The notes below the pieces were generated by a model that was given only the letters and a program-made list of their open reading frames with translations, ran no database searches and was not told where the DNA came from. From Planctomycetaceae bacterium (GTDB taxonomy: Bacteria; Planctomycetota; Planctomycetia; Pirellulales; Thermoguttaceae): a stretch of 7,342 nucleotides of DNA. Shown here piece by piece: positions 1 through 4,755 of the stretch. Position numbers and translations under genes: made by a program. Within the stretch, counting starts at the first letter, position 1; each line of letters opens with the position of its first letter. The stretch lies in the NCBI GenBank assembly GCA_031266315.1, contig JAISBG010000090.1, forward strand, positions 1 through 7,342, in the 5' to 3' direction.

Positions 1-50
1 ACTGTCGGCGAGTACGCCGACGCGACCTTTTAGCAAAAGGTCGCCTACCT
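1..50. repeat. Family A three-hairpin repeat, right part (cut by window edge)
   Basis: This is the right-hand portion of the element seen complete at 1577-1693 and 4557-4675. It contains hairpin B (4-21, arms GTCGGCG and CGCCGAC, loop AGTA). Hairpin C follows directly (22-44, arms GCGACCTTTT and AAAAGGTCGC, loop AGC, a perfect 10 bp stem). The end is CTACCT rather than the CCACCT of the other copies. The left hairpin and linker would lie before the window. Similarity to the 4557 copy continues outside the element: CCGGTAGAATCAGAA occurs at 96-110 and again at 4737-4751, at a similar distance from the hairpins. Confidence 0.85.
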
Positions 51-123
51 ACCTTATGATTACCAATTTGACGATTCCGATGGAAAACACCTAATCCGGT
101 AGAATCAGAAGATTTCAATAGAA

Positions 124-270
124 TTGCAAGTTTCCCTTCGCCCTGAAAGGGCAATGCAAAGTGGATTGGCATTGCCCTTTCAGGGCGAAATTTAGGGGAG
201 GCTTTAACCCACCGCGTTGCGGTGGGTTGTTACGCGTTGCCCCTAAAGGGGCGGGGGAAAAATTTGCAAT
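124..270. repeat. Family B nested-hairpin element
   Basis: The stretch is built almost wholly of inverted repeats. A perfect 21 bp pair (137-157 with 169-189, loop 158-168) contains the core CCCTGAAAGGG. Next, 191-198 (TTTAGGGG) pairs with 240-247, enclosing a perfect 10 bp hairpin at 206-228 (arms AACCCACCGC and GCGGTGGGTT, loop GTT). A local alternative is GCCCCT/AGGGGC at 239-252. The outer ends also match each other inverted: TTGCAA then a pyrimidine run at 124-136, and a G/A run then TTTGCAA at 253-269. The right half recurs in degraded form at 1810-1870, showing this is a dispersed repeat. No coding capacity is seen and no target duplication is evident. It resembles a non-autonomous palindromic element; the mobilising enzyme is unknown. 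Confidence 0.75.
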
Positions 271-328
271 CCTACGGTGTCCTCTGTAAACTCTGTGGTA
301 AAAAAAGTGTTTTTAGAGATACTCAACA

Positions 329-346
329 ATTACAATTACGATTACA
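329..346 (+). repeat. Three hexamer repeats in the permease leader
   Basis: Three tandem copies of ATTACA/ATTACG/ATTACA end 10 bases before the permease start codon, in an AT-rich leader with no clear Shine-Dalgarno sequence. Three copies are few, so this may be chance composition. Its position in the 5' leader is the only reason to record it. Confidence 0.4.
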
Positions 347-355
347 ATAAAAATC

Positions 356-1453
356 ATGTTAATCCGGCTTTATCATTTAATTATTAAGGAATTGCTCACT
401 TCAATTCGCGATCCGAAGTCGCGGCTTGTTTTGATTGTACCGCCGCTTATTCAGATTTTTATTCTTTCGTTTACGATTACGCTGGAAGTCAAAAATACTT
501 CGCTTGGAGTTTATAACAAAGACGCCGGTGTAGAAGGACAGACGTTGATCAAACGTTTTGAACATTCTCCGCTGGTTTCCAAGATTGTTACTGTTTCCAG
601 CCAAAATGAAATAGAACCGTTGCTTGACCGGCAAACCGTGTTGGGAATTATTGTCATTCCGCAAGATTTTTCAGAAAAAATTTATTCGCATCAAACGGTG
701 CAGGTTCAGATATTACTCGACGGGCGTCGTACCAATGCGTCACGGATTGCCGGCAGTTACGCGGAAAGAATTATCAACACGTTTTTGGCGGAGTTTACGC
801 CGAACCAAAACGGGATCAAAATAGTTACGCGGAACTGGTTCAATGTCAATCTCGATCCGCTCAAAACAACCGTTCCGTCGTTAATTTGTGTCTTGGCAAC
901 AATTCTTGGAATGTTGATTTCGGGTCTTTCGATTGCGCGGGAGCGGGAAACCGGAACTTTTGAACAATTACTTATTTCGCCCTTGACGCCGTTGGAAATT
1001 TTAGTCGGTAAGGCAATTCCTGCCGTATTCCTTTCAACATGTTCCGCAATTATGATGATTGGAATTGTGATTTTTATTCTCAACATTCCGCTTCGCGGTT
1101 CGTTTTGGCTGCTTATTTTGTCGATGGATTTATTTTTGTTTTCGGTGGTTGGGGTTGGGTTGTTTATTAGTTCTCTGTCGATGACGCAACAGCAAGCGAT
1201 TCTTGGGGTGATATTGGTGTTACCGGCATCGATTATGCTTTCGGGGTTCGTAACTCCGGTCGAAAATATGCCCCAATGGATACAACAAATCACTGTGGTC
1301 AATCCTGTTCGTTGGTATTTGGTGATTGTCAAAGGCATTTTTATGAAAGGTATGGAACCGTCCGAAGTTGCCCTGAATTGTATCCCGCTTGTTGCTCTTT
1401 CCATTGTAACTCTCTCCGTCGCCGCAATCATGTTCAAACGACGTATGGAATAA
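356..1453 (+). CDS. ABC-2 type exporter permease subunit
   Basis: Inner-membrane subunit of an ABC exporter of the ABC-2 family (the E. coli YhhJ/YbhS/YbhR type), which would need a separate ATPase to export an unknown substrate. The layout is typical: a cytoplasmic N-terminus, one helix (about residues 24-43), an extracytoplasmic domain (44-172) with NWFNVNLDPLKTTVPSL at its end, then five more helices (about 173-194, 222-243, 250-273, 283-300, 340-361). The family signature ERETGTFEQLLISPL sits at 196-210, followed by GKAIPA (218-223), and NPVRWYLVIVKGIF (316-329) is also characteristic. At 365 residues the length is normal and the gene looks intact. The ATG at 356 is the only standard start after the in-frame stop at 314-316; no good Shine-Dalgarno precedes it. 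No ATPase or membrane-fusion partner is visible: the 355 bases before it are repeats and the 863 after it are non-coding. Family assignment is secure; substrate is unknown. Confidence 0.93.
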   Translation: MLIRLYHLIIKELLTSIRDPKSRLVLIVPPLIQIFILSFTITLEVKNTSLGVYNKDAGVEGQTLIKRFEHSPLVSKIVTVSSQNEIEPLLDRQTVLGIIVIPQDFSEKIYSHQTVQVQILLDGRRTNASRIAGSYAERIINTFLAEFTPNQNGIKIVTRNWFNVNLDPLKTTVPSLICVLATILGMLISGLSIARERETGTFEQLLISPLTPLEILVGKAIPAVFLSTCSAIMMIGIVIFILNIPLRGSFWLLILSMDLFLFSVVGVGLFISSLSMTQQQAILGVILVLPASIMLSGFVTPVENMPQWIQQITVVNPVRWYLVIVKGIFMKGMEPSEVALNCIPLVALSIVTLSVAAIMFKRRME

Positions 1454-1485
1454 TCGTGCCTATGCTGACTCAAAAACGCCAAGAG

Positions 1486-1576
1486 GGTGGGCAATCCGTC
1501 CGCTATTTGCTAAAAGGGTTGCGCTGGTTGAGTCATCATTTTGCCGTCGTTAATCTGATTCACAGTCGGCGAAAAT
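1486..1576. repeat. Family A repeat, right end missing
   Basis: This copy begins with GGTGGGCAATCCGTCCGCT like the 4558 copy, but its left hairpin is decayed: about 8 extra bases (ATTTGCTA region) break the second arm before GGTTGC. The 38-base linker (1527-1564, GTTGAGTCATCATTTTGCCG at its start) is well kept. The copy stops within hairpin B at GTCGGCGAAAAT, where the next copy begins at 1577, so hairpins B (second arm) and C are lost. It lies 32 bases after the permease stop codon. Confidence 0.8.
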
Positions 1577-1693
1577 AGGTGGGCGATCCCTTCGCTGAAG
1601 GGTCGCGCCGGTTGAGTCATCATTTTGCCGGAGTTAATCTGGTTCACAGTCGGCTATCGCCGACGCAACCGTTCAGCGAACGGTTGCCCACCT
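1577..1693. repeat. Family A three-hairpin repeat, complete copy
   Basis: A 117 bp unit bounded by AGGTGGGC and GCCCACCT in reverse complement. Hairpin A is at 1583-1606 (arms GCGATCCCTTC and GAAGGGTCGC, loop GCT, one unpaired T). A 38-base linker occupies 1611-1648. Hairpin B is at 1649-1664 (arms GTCGGC and GCCGAC, loop TATC). Hairpin C is at 1665-1687 (arms GCAACCGTTC and GAACGGTTGC, loop AGC). Hairpins A and C are related in opposite orientation, and each is preceded on its own strand by AGGTGG. That is the architecture of paired inverted REP sequences (BIME), in which a GTGG-like tetranucleotide heads an imperfect palindrome. The link to REP elements is inference from form, not from a sequence match. 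Confidence 0.85.
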
Positions 1694-1697
1694 TTTT
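1665..1697 (+). terminator. Possible terminator made by repeat hairpin C
   Basis: A perfect 10 bp stem with a 3-base loop (1665-1687) is followed, after CCACC, by five or six T residues ending at 1697. It could end transcripts running out of the permease gene, 212 bases downstream of its stop. The gap between stem and T run and the modest T run make it a weak intrinsic terminator. It is first of all part of a repeat element, so any terminator role is secondary. Confidence 0.3.
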
Positions 1698-1722
1698 CGT
1701 CCAGTGCCACTGGAAACGTTCC

Positions 1723-1806
1723 GGAAGAGAAAAAACTCCCGTCAACTAACACTTGACAGCCTCTGGAAGAGAAAAAACTCCCGTCGACTAACACTTGACA
1801 GCCTCC
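1723..1806. repeat. Two tandem 42 bp direct repeats
   Basis: The units 1723-1764 and 1765-1806 begin GGAAGAGAAAAAACTCCCGT and are nearly identical; the clear internal difference is A at 1744 against G at 1786. Each contains a small inverted pair GTCAA/TTGAC (GTCGA/TTGAC in the second unit, a G-U pair if transcribed). A palindrome CCAGTGCCACTGG (1701-1713) lies just before them. No protein is encoded across the array. Near-identity of the two units suggests a recent duplication. Confidence 0.85.
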
Positions 1807-1809
1807 AGA

Positions 1810-1870
1810 GTTGCGGCGGGCTGGTTTGTGTTGCCCTTGCAGGGCGGAGGAAAACTTGCAATCCTACTGT
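1810..1870. repeat. Degraded right half of family B element
   Basis: The order of motifs matches 216-277: GTTGCGG, then a GGGCTGG/GGGTTG stretch, GTTGCCC, a short palindrome (here CCCTTGCAGGG instead of CCCCTAAAGGGG), GGAAAA, and TTGCAATCCTAC. The left half with the 21 bp palindrome is absent. It abuts the 42 bp tandem repeats, so a rearrangement may have removed the missing half. Confidence 0.65.
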
Positions 1871-1931
1871 GGAATTGTTATGAAAGATTGAATTTTTTGA
1901 TATTGTTTATTACAATGAATCAACTCAACCG

Positions 1932-2166
1932 GTGACTATTCAGTAGTATTTTTTTCTCTGCCTGAAAGGCAGTATTTTCATAACCGCTGGTCAGCGACCT
2001 GCGGCAGTGAACCCAAGAGACCACTGCCTGAAAGGCAGGATTTTAACCCGTTGCCGCACAAAATCCCGCCTTTCAGGCGGCAGGTTTTTATCGCGGTACT
2101 ACCGCAGGTCGAAGACCTGCGGTTATGAAAATGAAGCCCTATCGGGCTATTCCACTGAATAGTCAC
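1932..2166. mobile_element. Family C MITE-like element with 13 bp terminal inverted repeats
   Basis: The ends GTGACTATTCAGT (1932-1944) and ACTGAATAGTCAC (2154-2166) are perfect reverse complements. A second perfect inverted pair, TTTTCATAACCGC (1975-1987) and its complement (2119-2131), begins longer imperfect inner arms that reach about 2008 and 2098. Six hairpins lie inside: 1958-1972 (CTGCCT/AGGCAG), 1984-2004 (CCGCTGGTC/GACCTGCGG, one mismatch), 2024-2038 (CTGCCT/AGGCAG), 2066-2080 (CCGCCT/AGGCGG), 2102-2122 (CCGCAGGTC/GACCTGCGG, perfect) and 2135-2148 (AGCCC/GGGCT). There is no transposase gene and no evident target duplication. It fits a non-autonomous element or a composite of palindromic repeats moved by an enzyme encoded elsewhere. 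The element ends 150 bases before the next gene. Confidence 0.75.
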
Positions 2167-2316
2167 GTTTTGTTAGAGAAATTAGGTTGAAAATGAGGTT
2201 GCTGTTAGATTGTTTTTTCCGTAAAAGTAACAACCTAGCAAATCGTTAAAAAATACTAATTTCATAACTCATGCAGTATCAATCAATTCAATCAGTTTTA
2301 TTGGAAAGGAACAGGT

Positions 2317-4503
2317 ATGAAGTCTCAACGGTTTATTCGGATCGTTTTATGTTTTGTGATTTTGTCTTTGCTTTTGCCGGAATTATTGACGGCAACCGTG
2401 TCCGCGCAATTTATTCGCCGCCAACTTCGTCGGATTCCCGGTTTTCCGACAGCAGAATCCGGTTATCGGGTCGGGCAGCAAACGCCGGAACCGCTCATTC
2501 AAGGGGACGGACGTTTATTGGAACGTGTTCGGAATGTTGTGAGCCTCTTCACGGAAAATGGGACAGAACTTAAATCGGTTGCGGTTGTTTCGTTTGCCGG
2601 TTTTGACGAGTTTAAGCGGGTTCTTCAAATTACGGCAAAAGAAATTCGGCTTGACAAAGGAAGTTTTGAGGAACCGGCACTATTGAACGCTTTTCTTGCC
2701 GTGTACGGGCGGATTGTCGGGCAAGGTTTTGACACGAGTCAGCCGATTGGAATGATTTTGCAAACGGACGGTATTTTGTATTATCCGCTTTTTTTCACTC
2801 CGCTCAATTTGAACAGCAAACTCGGTCAATCTTTGCGCAATGATTATGCCGAACAACTTCAGGACGGACGGTATGCACTCCGTCAAGAGATTTTCAATTG
2901 GCCTCTTGGTCGGCTTTACGTTCAACAGCACAACGGTTGGGTTTTCGTCGCGCCGGAACAACAACTTAAAGCCTTGCCGAATGATCCGACGGTTCTTTTG
3001 CAAGGACTTGACCGCAACCATTTAATCGCGGCAAAATTCGATTTGCAAAATTTGCCGTCGCTTTCAACACGTGCGGCGTTAACACTTGGGGAGATGAACG
3101 CGGTGGCGCAAGCGGAAACGGAACTTGAAAAAGCAACCGCACGATTGGGAATCGGTTATCTTCGTTCTCTTGCCGAACAAGCCGATTTCCTTGAATATAC
3201 TTTTTCTTACGACGAAGAACACGCGGATTATGTGATTGAGCAAAAGGAAATCGTCAAACCGAATACGGAACGTGCTTTATTATTGCAGGAACGCCGCAAC
3301 GCCCAAAGTCCGTTCCATGCGTTTTATCGACCGGAAAATGCGGTGTTGGCGTCTCATTTTGTGATGAATTTAACGCGGTCGCAAAGTAAAGAACTGGAAA
3401 CGATTTTGGACGAATCACTTGGAAAAAAACTTTTAACGGAAGAAGAACGGCAGGAATTAAAAAAGCAGTTGGAAGAAAAAAAGCAGTTGCCGCGAAAACG
3501 CCGTGACCGGCAAACTCCGATTCCGCCGGAAACGGAAAATAACTCGGAGAATAAAACAGAAAAGGAAACAGAGAATAAATCCGAACGGAATTTGCCGAAC
3601 ATTGTGATTCCCGATTCGATCACCGACCCGAATGAACGTCTTGCCCAACTTTTGGCGCAAATTCCTCCCGAACAAATTGAAAAGGCAATGCTTGAAGAAA
3701 CCGAAGCACAGTTGGACGGGAACACTTTATCCGATATTGAAACGGAGATAATGCCTGATCTTGTTTTAAGTAAAACGCCGGAAAGTAATTTGACGGACGT
3801 ACAAAAACTGGAAATTATTTTCCGGCGAATTGGCGTGACGTATTATTGGGCGTTAATTGGAGCGGTTCGAAGCGGTCGGTTTGACGGGGCTTCGACTTGT
3901 TCTTTTGAACAGGGAATTATTGGTATTTACAATCTTGCGGAAGGGAAAAAGTTCAGGAAATCGTTTGATGCTGTTTTTTCGGATATTGAAAAGGAATTTC
4001 CGAATGTTTACGCACAGAATATTCGAAAAGATTACATGAAATCGGAAGGTTTTGTGTTGACGAGTATTTCATTCCGTCCGGGCATGTTTATTAAGAATCA
4101 ATTTTTATCATGGTTAATTCCGCCGGAATATTCGGAACGTGAAACCCGTCTTATTCTTGGAATTCGTGATGATGCGGTTTGTTTTGCAGTTGGTTCTGAT
4201 GATTTTCCTGAGCAACATCTTTGTGAAGCTCTTGCCGGAACAACAAAATTATTACCGGTGTACGATATGTTTTTTACGTTTTCGGCTTATGAATTGGGCA
4301 GGGCGTTTGCTCAATCCGGCAGACCTGACCGGTTGGTTCCGCTCAAAATTGTTGCGGCAAATACAAATCCCAATGCCCGCGCCTATGCGGTTTCAAAATT
4401 TACGGAAACTTCAAAGACGTTAACGCTTCGTATTTCCGCACTTCTAACGCCATCACTTTGGCGTTTCCGCGAAAACCTCCGCGAAACAAGATATTACCGG
4501 TAA
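2317..4503 (+). CDS. Large exported protein of unknown function
   Basis: I do not recognise a named family. An N-terminal signal peptide is clear: basic MKSQRFIR, a hydrophobic stretch (about 9-24), and a likely signal peptidase I site after V28-S29-A30, giving a mature protein starting QFIRRQ. No other membrane helix is obvious, so a periplasmic or cell-surface location is likely. There are two globular-looking halves. The first (about 60-350) alternates helices with strands, as in GRLYVQQHNGWVFVAPE (198-214); the second (about 490-715) includes RLILGIRDDAVCFAVGSDDF (611-630), of similar flavour. They are joined by a highly charged Glu/Lys/Asn-rich linker (about 356-428) with KTEKETENKSER. 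Only two cysteines lie close together in the C-terminal half (622, 636), a possible disulfide. The start is supported by GGAAAGGA (2303-2310), six bases before the ATG. The protein ends RETRYYR. The gene appears intact and stands alone in its orientation. Possible roles such as envelope or matrix protein are guesses. Confidence 0.88.
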   Translation: MKSQRFIRIVLCFVILSLLLPELLTATVSAQFIRRQLRRIPGFPTAESGYRVGQQTPEPLIQGDGRLLERVRNVVSLFTENGTELKSVAVVSFAGFDEFKRVLQITAKEIRLDKGSFEEPALLNAFLAVYGRIVGQGFDTSQPIGMILQTDGILYYPLFFTPLNLNSKLGQSLRNDYAEQLQDGRYALRQEIFNWPLGRLYVQQHNGWVFVAPEQQLKALPNDPTVLLQGLDRNHLIAAKFDLQNLPSLSTRAALTLGEMNAVAQAETELEKATARLGIGYLRSLAEQADFLEYTFSYDEEHADYVIEQKEIVKPNTERALLLQERRNAQSPFHAFYRPENAVLASHFVMNLTRSQSKELETILDESLGKKLLTEEERQELKKQLEEKKQLPRKRRDRQTPIPPETENNSENKTEKETENKSERNLPNIVIPDSITDPNERLAQLLAQIPPEQIEKAMLEETEAQLDGNTLSDIETEIMPDLVLSKTPESNLTDVQKLEIIFRRIGVTYYWALIGAVRSGRFDGASTCSFEQGIIGIYNLAEGKKFRKSFDAVFSDIEKEFPNVYAQNIRKDYMKSEGFVLTSISFRPGMFIKNQFLSWLIPPEYSERETRLILGIRDDAVCFAVGSDDFPEQHLCEALAGTTKLLPVYDMFFTFSAYELGRAFAQSGRPDRLVPLKIVAANTNPNARAYAVSKFTETSKTLTLRISALLTPSLWRFRENLRETRYYR

Positions 4504-4556
4504 AGGCAAACAATGATAAAGCGGACGACTTTTTCCAGACGGACAATACTGATTGA

Positions 4557-4675
4557 AGGTGGGCAATCCGTCCGCTGGACGGTTGCGCCGATTGAGTCCT
4601 CATTTTACCGTCGTTAATCGGGTTCACTGTCGGCGAGTACGCCGACGCGACCTTTCAGCGAAAGGTCGCCCACCT
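4557..4675. repeat. Family A three-hairpin repeat, complete copy
   Basis: A 119 bp unit with perfect 8 bp ends AGGTGGGC and GCCCACCT. Hairpin A is at 4563-4586 (arms GCAATCCGTCC and GGACGGTTGC, loop GCT, the same unpaired T as in the 1577 copy). The linker is 4591-4628, hairpin B 4629-4646 (arms GTCGGCG and CGCCGAC, loop AGTA) and hairpin C 4647-4669 (arms GCGACCTTTC and GAAAGGTCGC, loop AGC). It sits between two convergent genes, 53 bases after the stop of the secreted-protein gene. The hairpins could stall or end transcription from either side, though no T run makes this a classical intrinsic terminator. Confidence 0.9.
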
Positions 4676-4713
4676 ATAAAAGGTCACCCACCTACAAAAG
4701 GTTGCCCACCTGA
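4660..4713. repeat. Three tandem 18 bp copies of the family A right arm
   Basis: The units 4660-4677, 4678-4695 and 4696-4713 follow the pattern (G/A)AAAGGT(C/T)(G/A)CCCACCT plus two bases. The first unit is the second arm and terminal repeat of hairpin C; the next two repeat only that arm, without the partner arm. It looks like local slippage or repeated end-joining at the element's terminus. The three copies differ at a few positions, so the duplication is not brand new. Confidence 0.8.
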
Positions 4714-4755
4714 TGATTGCCTATTATTTTACTATTCCGGTAGAATCAGAAATTT

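Noticed and set aside
757..1494. Long open frame on the - strand opposite the permease
   Set aside because: It lies wholly antisense to a well-supported ABC-2 permease, its translation has no family features, and its length follows from the codon use of the real gene.
1276..1578. Small + strand frame overlapping the permease end
   Set aside because: Most of it overlaps the permease in another frame and the rest is translated repeat; there is no ribosome binding site or recognisable sequence.
1486..1693. CRISPR-like array
   Set aside because: The repeated units are directly joined, differ in length and contain conserved linkers; there are no unique spacers of constant size and no cas genes.
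1978..2166. Possible 62-residue protein on the - strand
   Set aside because: It lies entirely within the family C element, and its codons are made of the element's hairpins.
2196..2236. Inverted pair AGGTTG/CAACCT in the leader of the secreted-protein gene as an operator
   Set aside because: Only 6 bp match exactly, with an uneven extension, in an AT-rich region; this is within chance expectation. A nearby TTGCTG-17-TAAAAG promoter candidate is equally weak.
3354..3725. Ser/Phe-rich frame on the - strand inside the secreted-protein gene
   Set aside because: It is the complement of the Glu/Lys-rich linker region, which naturally reads as Ser/Phe codons; it has no start signal or recognisable motif.
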